Shown one piece after another: positions 55,067-64,000 of a stretch of 64,000 bases of DNA. Numbering within the stretch: position 1 is the first letter of the stretch; every line of letters starts with the position of its first letter. The position numbers and the translations under genes are program-made. The DNA is taken from NCBI RefSeq assembly GCF_023715245.1, contig NZ_JAMBNV010000005.1, forward strand, positions 1 through 64,000. The letters run 5' to 3'. The stretch is from Sporosarcina luteola (GTDB lineage: Bacteria; Bacillota; Bacilli; Bacillales_A; Planococcaceae). The notes beneath the pieces are model-generated. The model saw only the letters and a list, made by a program, of their open reading frames with translations, was not told where the DNA came from and searched no databases.

Positions 55067-56266
55067 TTATTCCGTTTCTACGCCTTTCACTTTTGGAGTG
55101 AGGCGGTCAACGATCATGGCTAGGGCTCCGTCGCCGGTTACGTTGGTGGCTGTGCCGAAACTGTCTTGCGCCATGTAGAGTGCAATCATCAATGCGACCA
55201 TTGATTCATCGAATCCTAGCATTGTGCTGAGCAGGCCTACTGCCGCCATAACTGCCCCTCCTGGAACTCCAGGTGCTGCGATCATCGTTACGCCGAGCAT
55301 GAGGATGAATGGCAGATAGTCCGAGAAGCTGAATGGCATGCCGTTCATGAGCAGGACGCCGATGGAGCAGGATACTAGCGTAATCGTACTTCCGGATAAG
55401 TGGATCGTTGCGAATAACGGTACTGTGAAGTCCGTCACTTTCTCGGATGCCCCTGTCTTCTTCGCTTGTTGCAGCGTTACGGGAATTGTAGCAGCCGATG
55501 ATTGCGTTCCGAGTGCCGTCATATAGGCAGGCGCCATTGTTTTCATGAGGAAGAACGGATTTTTCTTCGAAAGTGTTCCGGCGATTGTATATTGAATCAT
55601 CAACATGATGATATGTAGTGCGATGACCATGACGAATACGAGTGAGAAGACCGACAACACTTTCGCCACTTGTCCGCTGTACGTCATGTTAAGGAAAATA
55701 CCAAAGATATGGAATGGTAATAACGGAATGATGACGAATGAAATAACTTTTTCAATAAGGGTATTCAATTCTTCAAAGAATGACAGCATCGTTTTGCTGT
55801 TGATGGATGCCATTCCGATACCGAAAATGAAAGCGAGCAGCAATGCAGACATGACGCCCATTACGGGTGTCATTTCAAGTTCGAAGAATGTTATGGCCGC
55901 GGATTTCCCAGCGTTTTCAACAGATTGAGAGCCAATGCCGCCAATGAATTTAGGCAAGATTGTCGTTGCAGCCAAAAATGCCATAATCCCTGCTGCAATC
56001 GTAGAAGCATATGCGAGCACAGTAGCCAATCCTAACAATTTACCAGATCCGCTACCAAGCTTTGCTATTCCAGGTGCAATAAATGCAATGATAATAAACG
56101 GTACAACAAAGTTTAGAAAACCGCCGAAAATCATATTGAACGTCGCAAATAACCTAGTGAACCAATGCGCAAAACCTTCATGTATTTCTGGGAGCAACAA
56201 ACCAATGCCCACCGCAAGCCCTATGGCGATAATGATTCGCCATATAAGGCCTATCTTCCTCTTCAT
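55067..56266 (-). CDS. dicarboxylate/amino acid:cation symporter (DAACS family)
   Basis: This 399-residue membrane protein has about eight helices plus two re-entrant loops. Family features are the serine-rich hairpin ALGTQSSAATIPVTLQ (about 250-265), HLSGSTITLVSCSIG and the late motif DSFGTATNVTGDGALA (about 368-383). It probably takes up dicarboxylates or acidic/neutral amino acids with Na+ or H+. AGGAGG precedes the ATG. It is monocistronic; the exact substrate is unclear. Confidence 0.9.
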   Translation of the reverse strand: MKRKIGLIWRIIIAIGLAVGIGLLLPEIHEGFAHWFTRLFATFNMIFGGFLNFVVPFIIIAFIAPGIAKLGSGSGKLLGLATVLAYASTIAAGIMAFLAATTILPKFIGGIGSQSVENAGKSAAITFFELEMTPVMGVMSALLLAFIFGIGMASINSKTMLSFFEELNTLIEKVISFVIIPLLPFHIFGIFLNMTYSGQVAKVLSVFSLVFVMVIALHIIMLMIQYTIAGTLSKKNPFFLMKTMAPAYMTALGTQSSAATIPVTLQQAKKTGASEKVTDFTVPLFATIHLSGSTITLVSCSIGVLLMNGMPFSFSDYLPFILMLGVTMIAAPGVPGGAVMAAVGLLSTMLGFDESMVALMIALYMAQDSFGTATNVTGDGALAMIVDRLTPKVKGVETE

Positions 56267-56374
56267 AAAATGTCCTCCTCAAAAGTACAAATGTTTAAAA
56301 AAACAACAAACCCACTTTACCATAGTGAAGAATAAATGGGAACACCTTTATGGGTTTTACTACTTTATGGAGGA

Positions 56375-56414
56375 CAAAAAACGCCTGTCTCCGATGAAAC
56401 GGAAACAGACGGCT
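56375..56414 (-). terminator. terminator of the metNPQ operon
   Basis: The stem GCCGTCTGTTTCCG/CGGAGACAGGCG is followed by TTTTTT on the minus strand. Confidence 0.85.
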
Positions 56415-56422
56415 TTACTCAA

Positions 56423-57277
56423 TTAGTTAACAGGAACGACAGAGCCGCCCCATTCTTTCAAAATAAATTCCTGAATTTCTTCGGATGTCAACACTTCTAC
56501 AAGCGCTTTGATCGCTTCGTTGTCTTCATCTCCAGAACGGACCGTAATGACGTTTACGTAAGGAGAATCCGTTTTTTCAATTGCAATTGAATCTTCAAGC
56601 GGGTTCAAGCCAGCATCGATTGCATAGTTAGAGTTGATCAAAACTGCGTCGCCTTCATTATTATTGTAAAGAGTTGGAAGCAATGCTGCTTCGTAATCCG
56701 GTTCAAACTTCAGGTTTTTCGGATTGTCCACAATATCTGTAAGTTCTGCTTTCACTTTATCTACACCCTCAGCAAGTGTGATCAAGCCATTTTCCTCAAG
56801 CATTTCAAGTACACGGCCATGATCCGAAACTGAGTTGCTCATAAGGACTGTTGCACCGTCTGGCAATTCATCTAATGATTTATATTCCTTCGAATAAACA
56901 CCCATCGGTTCGATATGGATTCCTCCCGCATTGACAAAGTCGTAGTCGAAATCAGCAATTTGACTTTCCAAGTAAGGAATGGTTTGGAAGTAGTTCGCAT
57001 CCAATACACCTGATTCCAAGTCCTTGTTAGGCAATATATATTCCTGGTATGTTTCAATTTCCAAGTCGATTCCTTTTTCCTTCAACAACGGCTTCACTTT
57101 TTCCAAAATGCCGGCATGCGGTGTATTGGAAGCGCCGACTACGATTTTCGTCGATTCCTTATTGCCGCCATCAGCATTCTTGCTTCCGCTAGCCCCATCT
57201 TCTTTATCTTTTGTCCCGCAAGCTGCCAAAGCAAGCACGAGAACCGTCAATAGTAGTGCAGATAATACCTTCTTCAT
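56423..57277 (-). CDS. metQ: methionine ABC transporter substrate-binding lipoprotein
   Basis: This 284-residue NlpA-family lipoprotein has signal and lipobox VLSALLLTVLVLALAACG, then the domain starting KIVVGASNTPHAGILEKVKP. It captures methionine outside the membrane. The ATG at 57275-57277 follows GGGGAGAG; the longer reading to 57331 adds residues before the signal peptide and is rejected. It is last in metN-metP-metQ, controlled by the SAM riboswitch. Confidence 0.94.
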   Translation of the reverse strand: MKKVLSALLLTVLVLALAACGTKDKEDGASGSKNADGGNKESTKIVVGASNTPHAGILEKVKPLLKEKGIDLEIETYQEYILPNKDLESGVLDANYFQTIPYLESQIADFDYDFVNAGGIHIEPMGVYSKEYKSLDELPDGATVLMSNSVSDHGRVLEMLEENGLITLAEGVDKVKAELTDIVDNPKNLKFEPDYEAALLPTLYNNNEGDAVLINSNYAIDAGLNPLEDSIAIEKTDSPYVNVITVRSGDEDNEAIKALVEVLTSEEIQEFILKEWGGSVVPVN

Positions 57278-57332
57278 GATTTCTCTCCCCATTCTTAGAT
57301 GATATTTATAATTAACAGGACACTCCTGCAAA

Positions 57333-58001
57333 TTATCGCTTGTCCAATTTCTTCACCGCAAAGTCGCCGATGATCTGGATTGCAAATACGACAATCAAAA
57401 TAATAATAGTTGCGACAATCATCACGTCAGTCCGGCTTCGTTGGAATCCTTCATAGTATGCAAGGTTTCCGAGCCCTCCCGCACCGATGACTCCGGCCAT
57501 TGCCGTATATCCGACAAGTGCGATCGAAGTTACTGTAAGCCCTGAAATAAGGGCAGGCATCGATTCAGGCAGCAAGACTTTGAAGATAATCGTACTTGTT
57601 TTAGCACCCATCGATCTTGCTGCTTCGATAACACCTCTGTCTATTTCACGAAGGCCGATCATGACCATTCTCGCATAAAACGGTGCTGCTCCAATGACAA
57701 GGGCCGGGATGGCCGCTTCCGGACCACGGATCGTTCCAACGAGCAACGTCGTGAACGGGATAATCAGGATAATTAAAATGATGAAAGGAATGGAGCGGAA
57801 TATATTAACGAATGCTCCAGTGACGCCGTATACCAATCTGTTTCTCCATAGCTGGCCGGGGCTTGATAAGAATAAAAGTATGCCAAGAACCAGTCCGAAT
57901 ACGAATGTATATAGAGTGGAGAGCCCTGTCATATATAACGTTTCAATAGTCGCTTCCCACATTTTATCCCAATTGACGTGTGGTAATAAATTCTCAATCA
58001 T
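57333..58001 (-). CDS. metP: methionine ABC transporter permease
   Basis: This 222-residue five-helix permease of the MetI type has the EAA loop [20 protein letters not shown] (about 130-150) that contacts MetN. The ATG at 58001 lies 7 nt after AGAGGTG; the TTG at 58007 is too close. It overlaps the end of metN by 8 nt. Confidence 0.94.
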   Translation of the reverse strand: MIENLLPHVNWDKMWEATIETLYMTGLSTLYTFVFGLVLGILLFLSSPGQLWRNRLVYGVTGAFVNIFRSIPFIILIILIIPFTTLLVGTIRGPEAAIPALVIGAAPFYARMVMIGLREIDRGVIEAARSMGAKTSTIIFKVLLPESMPALISGLTVTSIALVGYTAMAGVIGAGGLGNLAYYEGFQRSRTDVMIVATIIILIVVFAIQIIGDFAVKKLDKR

Positions 58002-59007
58002 TGCCAATCACCTCTGTCTGTACACCTTGTTCATGTAGATAGGCAATCGCCCCGTCAATATCTTTCTCTATACCGACAAGCTGTAAAATGAGCGAGCCGT
58101 AAGCGCCGCCTTTCGTGTGGGATATATTCCCTTGGACAATATTCACGTCGATCTCAAATTGTCGGATCAAACTCGCCAATACGGGCTGCTCCGTCCGTTC
58201 CCCGACAAAGATTAGTTTTATGAGTGTGCCCCCAGGCAAATGGGCAAGTGCCTGTTCGGTTCCCTCGGGTTCCGTCACTTGGGAAACGAACCGCTTTGTA
58301 ATCGGAGCTTGCGGTGACTGGAACACGTCCAACACAGGACCGATTTCCACGACTTTTCCGGCTTCCATAACCGCCACACGATGACAGATCTTCCGGATGA
58401 CATGCATTTCATGTGTTATTAGAACAATCGTCAATCCGAGCCGTTCATTAATGCTTGTCAACAGATCAAGGATGGCATCTGTCGTTTCCGGGTCAAGCGC
58501 GGAAGTCGCCTCATCGCAGAGAAGAACTTCAGGATCATTCGCCAACGCCCGCGCAATACCGACACGTTGCTTTTGACCACCGGAAAGCTCGGATGGATAG
58601 GCATTCTCCCTGCCGCTTAGTCCGACGAGTTCGATTAGTTCGGCCACCTTCCGTTCTCGCTCCGCTTTTTTCACTCCCGCGATTTCAAGAGGAAATGCTA
58701 TGTTCTGCTTGACCGTACGGGACCAAAGTAAATTGAAATGTTGAAAAATCATACTGATTTTTTGCCTTGCTTCACGCAGTTCTTTGCCTGTGAATGCCGA
58801 TATTTCACGGTTTCCAATTTTTATTGTTCCCGTCGTCGGAGTTTCAAGCCCATTCAAAAGGCGGATCAACGTACTTTTTCCGGCACCGCTATAACCGATG
58901 ATACCGAAGATTTCACCCTCTTCGATCGTAAGGGAAACATTATCCACCGCCAGGATTTCATCGTTCAGCCGGCCAAAACTTTTTTTGACGTCTATCAATT
59001 GAATCAT
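57994..59007 (-). CDS. metN: methionine ABC transporter ATP-binding protein
   Basis: This 337-residue ATPase has Walker A GYSGAGKS (38-45), signature ELSGGQKQR and Walker [14 protein letters not shown], followed by the C-terminal NIL/ACT-like regulatory domain (about 255-335) that senses methionine in MetN proteins. The ATG at 59005-59007 has AGAGGTG 6 nt upstream. It is the first gene after the SAM riboswitch. Confidence 0.95.
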   Translation of the reverse strand: MIQLIDVKKSFGRLNDEILAVDNVSLTIEEGEIFGIIGYSGAGKSTLIRLLNGLETPTTGTIKIGNREISAFTGKELREARQKISMIFQHFNLLWSRTVKQNIAFPLEIAGVKKAERERKVAELIELVGLSGRENAYPSELSGGQKQRVGIARALANDPEVLLCDEATSALDPETTDAILDLLTSINERLGLTIVLITHEMHVIRKICHRVAVMEAGKVVEIGPVLDVFQSPQAPITKRFVSQVTEPEGTEQALAHLPGGTLIKLIFVGERTEQPVLASLIRQFEIDVNIVQGNISHTKGGAYGSLILQLVGIEKDIDGAIAYLHEQGVQTEVIGND

Positions 59008-59041
59008 CACTATCACCTCTACACGATCTTTTCCATAATAA

Positions 59042-59208
59042 AAGCCTTTCTGCAGACAAGCAGAAAGGCTGAAACGTTATATTCAAAAAAACGTCAATCC
59101 GATCTCTCATCTCTCAAAGCAAATGCTTTGCGTGATTTGGCACCATTTCACATTCGTGACGGTTGCCGGGCTTCATAGGGCACTTCCCTCCACCTCTCTT
59201 TATAAGAG
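59042..59208 (-). ncRNA. SAM-I riboswitch (S-box) with terminator
   Basis: On the minus strand the aptamer (59104-59208) reads CTCTTATAAAGAGAGGTGGA and then GGGA, ATGAAGCCCGGCAACC, GGTGCCAAAT and closing GATGAGAG that pairs with CTCTTAT. The terminator is AAGCCTTTCTGC/GCAGAAAGGCT at 59042-59071 with a T-rich tail. High SAM should stop transcription of the methionine uptake genes. Confidence 0.96.
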
Positions 59209-59238
59209 CGACATATTCAGTTAAAGTTAATAGATATA

Positions 59239-59268
59239 CTTATATCATGAACTTCTGAGGTATGTCAA
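59239..59268 (-). promoter_or_regulatory. promoter of the SAM riboswitch/metNPQ transcript
   Basis: The minus strand reads TTGACA (59263-59268), 18 nt, TATAAG (59239-59244). The -35 overlaps the yusE stop codon. Confidence 0.65.
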
Positions 59269-59573
59269 TCTATTTTCTCAAGAAGATGCGGAATCGACTG
59301 GAAAGCGTAAATTTTATGGACAATCTCCCCATCCTTCTGAATTAATAAACAAGGGACGCTTTCAATTTCATAATCAACAGCGAGATCCTCCACATAATTC
59401 AAGTCAGCCTTCCCAATGGGCAGATCCGGTTTCATGGCAGCAATGACTTCCATCATTTTTGAAGCAACCGCACAGGTTCCGCACATTGGTGTGTATAAAT
59501 AAAATATTGATTCGGGATAAACATTTTTGCTGTCTTCCCATTGCGCACGTGTCCAATTCTCAATAGTGGCCAC
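59265..59573 (-). CDS. yusE: thioredoxin-like protein (YusE)
   Basis: This 102-residue protein has a thioredoxin fold and active-site CGTC at 31-34 (YTPMCGTCAVASKMM); the later cis-proline lies in ESVPCLLI. It is a likely thiol-disulfide reductase with unknown partner. GTG start after AGGTGATG. It is downstream of yusF in the gcvH-yusF-yusE group, as in B. subtilis. Confidence 0.88.
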   Translation of the reverse strand: MATIENWTRAQWEDSKNVYPESIFYLYTPMCGTCAVASKMMEVIAAMKPDLPIGKADLNYVEDLAVDYEIESVPCLLIQKDGEIVHKIYAFQSIPHLLEKID

Positions 59574-59585
59574 TCTTCATCACCT

Positions 59586-59927
59586 TCATAGTAAAAATTC
59601 GGGATGCACATCAAAGTTTTCGGAGAGGAGTATGGCTGCAAGCACTCTGTATGGAGTCGTTTCAACTTGGCGGTAAACCCGCTCTGTATAAAGGTGGATC
59701 GCTTCAGGATAATCCCTTTTGAATAAAGTCCGGATCTTCTCTCCGGATTCATCGGCATCCAGAAAAACGAACAGGTCACAATCCTCATAAGGCATAAGCA
59801 TCTCATCGATCCGATACGGACTCACTGTCCCATTCGTACAAATGATCTCAACCGGCTCCGCCAGCACCTTTTGTAATCTTTTCCGGTCCGAACCGCCTTC
59901 GACGATGAGGATTTTAGGACAATCCAT
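59586..59927 (-). CDS. yusF: Toprim-domain protein (YusF)
   Basis: This 113-residue protein starts MDCPKILIVEGGSDRKRLQK; the Toprim glutamate is in VEGGSD and the DxD-like motif in FVFLDADESGEKI. Toprim domains occur in primases, topoisomerases and RNase M5-like nucleases; this stand-alone form has no assigned role. The ATG at 59925-59927 follows AGGAGAG; a longer reading to 59993 would start inside the upstream spacer. Confidence 0.85.
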   Translation of the reverse strand: MDCPKILIVEGGSDRKRLQKVLAEPVEIICTNGTVSPYRIDEMLMPYEDCDLFVFLDADESGEKIRTLFKRDYPEAIHLYTERVYRQVETTPYRVLAAILLSENFDVHPEFLL

Positions 59928-59997
59928 TTCCACGTCTCTCCTTCTTTGAAACATTGAAAAAAGCGCCGGAGTTTGGTCCAAGCGCCACTTCATTTAC

Positions 59998-60381
59998 TTA
60001 CTCGCCGACAGTCATTTTGTCATAGTCTTCAGCTGACATGAGTGCATCTAGCTCAGCTTCGTCTGATGCTTCCACAACGATCATCCAAGCACCTTCAAAT
60101 GGAGATTCATTCACCAATTCAGGGCTGTCTTCCAATTCTTCGTTCACTTCGACGACTTTACCGCTGATCGGAGCATATAGTTCAGATACAGTTTTCACTG
60201 ATTCAACACTTCCGAATGGCTCATCTGCTTTAACTTCATCTCCAACTTGCGGCAATTCAACGAAAACAATATCGCCAAGTTCGGATTGCGCAAAATGTGT
60301 AATACCGATTCGATACTTTCCGCTCTCATCCTTTACCCATTCGTGCTCTTCTGAATAACGAAATTCTTTAGGTGTGTTCAT
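59998..60381 (-). CDS. gcvH: glycine cleavage system H protein
   Basis: This 127-residue lipoyl carrier protein has the lipoylated lysine K63 in ESVKTVSEL. It shuttles the aminomethyl group in the glycine cleavage system and in Bacilli is also the entry point for lipoate made by LipA. The ATG at 60379-60381 follows GGAGGGG; the longer reading to 60453 is not supported. Other gcv genes are not in this window. Confidence 0.95.
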   Translation of the reverse strand: MNTPKEFRYSEEHEWVKDESGKYRIGITHFAQSELGDIVFVELPQVGDEVKADEPFGSVESVKTVSELYAPISGKVVEVNEELEDSPELVNESPFEGAWMIVVEASDEAELDALMSAEDYDKMTVGE

Positions 60382-60462
60382 CCCGTACCCCTCCATTAAG
60401 TATGCATTTATTGATTTCCATTCAATTTTGACATATTCGGAAGCTAAAGACAAGAAAGTATA

Positions 60463-60822
60463 TTACGCTCCCCAAACTTCCTCATACGTTTCTTCCTTGA
60501 AGCCGACAGTCACATTTGAGCCATCCGTAACAATCGGTCTTTTGATAAGCATGCCGTCCGTAGATAACAGTTCGACCTTTTCAGCATCCGTCATTCCAGG
60601 CAGCTTGTCCTTCAAATTCAACTCACGGTATTTCATTCCGCTCACATTGAAGAACTTCTTAATGTCCAGGTTGGAGTTTCCGATCATTTGTTGAAGTTCC
60701 TCTTTAGTCGGTGGATTTTCAACGATGTTGACCTCTTTGAATTCCAACTCCGCGTTTTCCAACCACTTTTTCGCTTTCCTGCAAGTTCCGCATTTCGGAT
60801 ATCCGTAGTATGTTAAAGACAA
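60463..60822 (-). CDS. yusI: ArsC/Spx-family protein (YusI)
   Basis: This 119-residue protein has the thioredoxin-like ArsC/Spx fold with CGTC (11-14) and the conserved KRPIVTDG near 94-101. The family includes arsenate reductases and the Spx regulator; here a thiol-redox role is likely and its target unknown. TTG start 7 nt after GGAGGTG. Confidence 0.87.
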   Translation of the reverse strand: MSLTYYGYPKCGTCRKAKKWLENAELEFKEVNIVENPPTKEELQQMIGNSNLDIKKFFNVSGMKYRELNLKDKLPGMTDAEKVELLSTDGMLIKRPIVTDGSNVTVGFKEETYEEVWGA

Positions 60823-60894
60823 TTCGCAACACCTCCATTTTACCTAAGTATAACAGAGAAGCCGCCCGGGATAAATCCAGGGCGGTGTGTGTAA

Positions 60895-62682
60895 TCAAAC
60901 GATGTATTTTTCTGCGTCAATCAATTTGACGGATGCTTCGCGTTTTTTCGCGATGATGTTGTATGGATTCGAACGCGTCAATTTGCGTAATGCGGAAAGC
61001 ATCATCCGTTGGTTATCGCCCTCAACGGAAGCAAGAAGTGTCTCCTTCGCGTCCTTTTCAATTGCTTCGAACGCTTCCTGACAGAAGATTTCCGTGTACA
61101 AGATCTTTTGCTTCTCTTTCTCTTCACCATTTTTAGCAACCGCTTTTTCCGTACGGAGCAATGCGGATTCCATAGCGAAGACGTTGTTTGCAATATCAGC
61201 GATGTTTACTAGGACTTCCTGCTCTGCTTCGAGCTTCGTGCCGAAGCGTTGTGCGGCCATTCCAGCTGCTAGCAAGCCGATTTTCTTCGCATTTTTCACG
61301 AGCACTTTTTCTTGAGCCAATGCTTCGTCCCCGATTTCTTCAGGCATCATCATAAGAAGCTCTTCCTGCAAGCTTTGTGCCTGTTGAAGCAATGGCAATT
61401 CGCCTTTCATTGCTTTTTTCAAGAACGTACCAGGAACGATCAGACGGTTGATTTCATTTGTTCCTTCGAAAATACGGTTGATGCGTGAGTCGCGGTAAAT
61501 GCGCTCCACTTCGTATTCTTGCATGAAGCCATAGCCGCCGTGCAATTGGACCGCTTCATCGGCGATATAGTCAAGAACTTCGGAGCCGACAACTTTATTG
61601 ATGGAGCATTCAATCGCGTATTCTGCAATTGATGCCGCTACCGCCTTCCCATCTTTTTGCTGCTCAGCCGTCATTTGGCTGTTGCGTTCTTCAAAGTATC
61701 CGACTGTACGGTAGATCAAGCTCTCCGTCGCATATAGCTTAGAAGCCATCGTTGCAAGCTTTTCCTTCGTTAGATTGAATGAAGAGATTGGCGTCTTGAA
61801 TTGTTGGCGCTGGTTTGCATACGTGATTGCCAATTCAAGAGCGCGTTTGGAACCGCCGATAGTGCCGACACCTAATTTATAACGGCCGATGTTCAAAATG
61901 TTAAATGCGATGACATGGCCTCTTCCGATTTCCCCTAACAGGTTTTCAACAGGAACTTGTGCATCTTCCAAAATCAATGTACGAGTTGAAGATGACTTGA
62001 TACCCATCTTCTTCTCTTCTGCCCCGACAGAAACGCCTGGGAATTCTCTTTCAACGATGAATGCCGAGAATTTATCGCCATCGACTTTTGCATAAACGAC
62101 GAATACGTCTGCGAATCCTGCGTTTGTGATCCATTGCTTTTCACCGTTCAGGACGTAGTGAGTGCCGGCTTCGTTCAATTTTGCAGTTGTTTTTGCACCA
62201 AGTGCGTCTGATCCGGAGCCTGGCTCAGTCAATGCGTACGCGGAAATTTTATCGCCGGATACGGAGTTCGGCAAATACTTTTTCTTCTGTTCTTCATTAC
62301 CGAAAAGGACGATTGGCAATGTACCGATTCCGACGTGCGCTCCGTGAGTGATGGAGAAGCCGCCCGCTACGGACATTTTTTCAGCGATCAACGCTGATGA
62401 GATTTTATCAAGGCCGAGGCCGTCGTATTCTTCAGGTACGTCTGCACCGAGAAGGCCGAGGTCTCCTGCGGATTTCAATAGTTTTACAGAGTGTTCGAAT
62501 TCATGTTTTTCTAAGTTTTCCACGACTGGAAGGACTTCGTTTTTCACATAGTCCTCTGTTGTTTTCGCGATCATTTTTTGTTCGTCTGAGAAGTCTTCTG
62601 GTGTGAATACGCGTGATGCGTCGATGTCCTCGATGAGGAATGCTCCTCCGCGGATGAAATCCTTTGTTGTTGTTTCAGTCAT
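60895..62682 (-). CDS. fadE: acyl-CoA dehydrogenase
   Basis: This 595-residue FAD enzyme carries out the first step of beta-oxidation, oxidising acyl-CoA to trans-2-enoyl-CoA. Signature ALTEPGSGSDALGAKTTA lies at about 150-167, and the RIFEGTNEINRL block contains the catalytic-base glutamate region. The long C-terminal extension (about 420-595) is typical of the FadE/VLCAD-like branch in Bacilli. GGAGGAA precedes the ATG. It lies downstream of fadA, although 388 bp of repeats separate them. Confidence 0.95.
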   Translation of the reverse strand: MTETTTKDFIRGGAFLIEDIDASRVFTPEDFSDEQKMIAKTTEDYVKNEVLPVVENLEKHEFEHSVKLLKSAGDLGLLGADVPEEYDGLGLDKISSALIAEKMSVAGGFSITHGAHVGIGTLPIVLFGNEEQKKKYLPNSVSGDKISAYALTEPGSGSDALGAKTTAKLNEAGTHYVLNGEKQWITNAGFADVFVVYAKVDGDKFSAFIVEREFPGVSVGAEEKKMGIKSSSTRTLILEDAQVPVENLLGEIGRGHVIAFNILNIGRYKLGVGTIGGSKRALELAITYANQRQQFKTPISSFNLTKEKLATMASKLYATESLIYRTVGYFEERNSQMTAEQQKDGKAVAASIAEYAIECSINKVVGSEVLDYIADEAVQLHGGYGFMQEYEVERIYRDSRINRIFEGTNEINRLIVPGTFLKKAMKGELPLLQQAQSLQEELLMMMPEEIGDEALAQEKVLVKNAKKIGLLAAGMAAQRFGTKLEAEQEVLVNIADIANNVFAMESALLRTEKAVAKNGEEKEKQKILYTEIFCQEAFEAIEKDAKETLLASVEGDNQRMMLSALRKLTRSNPYNIIAKKREASVKLIDAEKYIV

Positions 62683-62717
62683 TATATATTCCTCCTCTTA
62701 AATAGTAATTTAAATAC

Positions 62718-62895
62718 GGATTTCCGCTACAGGCGGACGCTTTCCGGGGGGCACGGCTTCAGCCGCTTCCCTCGCGCAAGTGCTCGCAACGCTGCGCTTT
62801 TGCTCGCAAACGCCGTTCTTCGTAACGGCGTTCGCTCAGTCCAGGGTCTTCAGCTCGTGCTAATCCCCCAGGAGTCGCCGCCTTTCGCTGCAATC
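62718..62895. repeat. dispersed repeat, family 2, copy C
   Basis: It begins GGATTTCCGCTACAGGCGGA, ends GGAGTCGCCGCCTTTCGCTG then CAATC, and contains the two-hairpin module (about 62777-62840; CAAGTGCTCGCAACGCTGCG, TCGCAAACGCCGTTCTTCGT). It matches copies A and B in the outer arms. Confidence 0.8.
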
Positions 62896-62913
62896 CTAAG
62901 TGTCTATTTTAAA

Positions 62914-63062
62914 ACGCATAAATTCACTACAAATACGCATAAACGGTCCCAATTACGCATAATTCACCGGAATCACGCATAAATGGTTTCAAAGACGCAT
63001 AAGACGCCGGTAAGCCTCATAAATCTGCGCAGACACGCATAAACGCTTCTAAAAGCTCATAA
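62914..63062 (-). repeat. array of eight octamers with 20-bp period
   Basis: Plus-strand ACGCATAA (or CCTCATAA, GCTCATAA) occurs at 62914, 62935, 62955, 62975, 62995, 63015, 63035 and 63055: one 21-bp and six 20-bp steps. The 12 bases between are unrelated. On the minus strand the core is TTATGCGT/TTATGAG, like the core of the array at 49231-49503. It ends 9 bp before the fadA stop. Confidence 0.85.
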
Positions 63063-63070
63063 AGCACTTC

Positions 63071-64000
63071 TTATAGCAGTTCAAATACTCCGGCTGCGCC
63101 CATTCCGCCGCCGATGCACATTGTGACGACGCCGAATTGCTTGCCTTGGCGTTTTAGTTCGTTCATCAATCGAAGTGTCAGGACGGACCCTGTTGCGCCG
63201 AGTGGATGGCCTAGGGCGATTGCTCCACCATTGACGTTGACTTTATCCATATCCAGTCCTAAGTGGCGGATGACTTGCAGTGATTGGGATGCGAATGCTT
63301 CATTCAGCTCCCATAGGTCGATGTCCTCGATGGAAAGTCCGGCAAGTTTCAATGCTTTCGGAACAGCTTCAATCGGTCCGATGCCCATCACTTCAGGCGG
63401 CACGCCACCTACGGCGAATGAACGGAATTTCGCGATCGGTTTCAAGCCTTTCCCTTCGGCAATTTCGCGATCCATGACGAGGACGGATGCAGCTCCGTCG
63501 GATGTTTGGGATGCATTTCCGGCAGTGACGGATCCTTTTACGGAGAATGCCGGGCGTAATTTGCCCAACACTTCCATTGAGGTACCCGTACGGACGCCTT
63601 CGTCCATTTCAAAGAGGACCGTCTTTTCCTGGTACTTGCCGTTTCCGTCGACAAAACGTTTCACTACTTCCACAGGAACGATTTCGTCAATAAATTTGCC
63701 AGCTTCAATTGCCGCTGCTGCTTTTTCATGTGAACGGACAGCGAATGCATCTTGGTCTTCGCGGCTTACGCCGTACTTCACTGCGACTTGCTCAGCTGTA
63801 TGGCCCATTCCCATATAATATTGGGGAGCCGTTTCTGCCAATTTGAAGTTCGGTCTGATCGTATTCCCCATCATCGGTACCATGCTCATCGACTCGACGC
63901 CGCCAGCGATGATCGCTTCGGACTGGCCGAGCATGATCCGCTCTGCCGCATATGCGATCGATTGAAGGCCCGAAGAACAGAATCGGTTTACCGTAATTGC
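63071..64000 (-). CDS. fadA: acetyl-CoA C-acyltransferase (thiolase), partial
   Basis: The last about 309 residues of a thiolase that cleaves 3-ketoacyl-CoA in beta-oxidation are present; the 5' end lies beyond the right edge, so the Met at 63934 is not the start. The first visible codons give [13 protein letters not shown], with the nucleophilic cysteine. The C-terminal [14 protein letters not shown] histidine and [11 protein letters not shown] cysteine motifs are intact. It is upstream of fadE, as in the B. subtilis fadNAE operon. Confidence 0.95.
   Translation of the reverse strand, partial: AITVNRFCSSGLQSIAYAAERIMLGQSEAIIAGGVESMSMVPMMGNTIRPNFKLAETAPQYYMGMGHTAEQVAVKYGVSREDQDAFAVRSHEKAAAAIEAGKFIDEIVPVEVVKRFVDGNGKYQEKTVLFEMDEGVRTGTSMEVLGKLRPAFSVKGSVTAGNASQTSDGAASVLVMDREIAEGKGLKPIAKFRSFAVGGVPPEVMGIGPIEAVPKALKLAGLSIEDIDLWELNEAFASQSLQVIRHLGLDMDKVNVNGGAIALGHPLGATGSVLTLRLMNELKRQGKQFGVVTMCIGGGMGAAGVFELL

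Noticed and set aside
62914-63062. CRISPR-like array
   Set aside because: The repeated part is only 8 bp with 12-bp spacers, no cas genes are near, and the first step differs by one base. Typical CRISPR repeats are 23 bp or longer.

Overview
The window is a chromosomal segment of a low-to-moderate G+C, endospore-forming, aerobic Bacillales bacterium, most likely a member of the Planococcaceae close to Sporosarcina. This is inferred from the protein sequences, the strong AGGAGG-type ribosome binding sites, the frequent TTG/GTG starts, a sporulation gene (yunB), the 16S rRNA 5' region and gene order. No database search was possible. From about 3.3 kb to the right end the order follows the Bacillus subtilis yug-yuf-yui-yum-yut-yun-suf-yus backbone (yugJ, yuzA, yugI, yugE, patB, yuxJ, pbpD, yufK, mrpA-G, pepA/yuiE, yuiD, yuiB, yumB, yutM, yutI, yuzD, yutJ, yuzB, yutE, yutD, lipA, yunB, yunD, yunE, yunF, sufBUSDC, metQPN, yusE, yusF, gcvH, yusI, fadE, fadA), interrupted by accessory insertions.

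Layout. 0-0.5 kb: 5' end of an rRNA operon on the minus strand with tandem promoters. 0.5-4.8 kb: EamA exporter, MgtC-like protein, CDF metal transporter, iron alcohol dehydrogenase, DUF378 protein. 5-10.7 kb: arginine/ornithine/proline catabolism (glutamate dehydrogenase, ornithine aminotransferase, P5C dehydrogenase) with a divergent PAS-AAA-Fis regulator that has lost its sigma-54 activation loop. 11.3-15.9 kb: an ECF sigma factor, a large membrane anti-sigma protein, and a paralogue in which a degenerate sigma part is fused to an anti-sigma part. 16-22 kb: PatB, a lipoprotein peptidyl-prolyl isomerase, an MFS transporter and penicillin-binding protein PbpD. 22.8-28.6 kb: the complete seven-gene Mrp Na+/H+ antiporter operon. 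29-41 kb: leucyl aminopeptidase, NADH-dehydrogenase-like flavoproteins, Fe-S helper proteins, small conserved proteins, an AT-rich orphan BRCT gene, and LipA. 41-49 kb: an NSS transporter with its tiny subunit, a lysine-riboswitch-controlled NhaC-family transporter, and yunB/D/E/F. 49.5-54.8 kb: the suf Fe-S assembly operon. 55-59 kb: a dicarboxylate/amino-acid symporter and the SAM-riboswitch-controlled methionine ABC transporter. 59-64 kb: yusE, yusF, gcvH, yusI and fatty-acid beta-oxidation genes fadE and fadA (cut by the window edge).

Intergenic DNA carries at least two families of dispersed palindromic repeats, and some copies of each share an internal module. It also carries three arrays of short motifs with a 20-21 bp period. 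These, the sigma/anti-sigma locus, the altered roc regulator and the BRCT gene are the parts least explained by known backbone biology.
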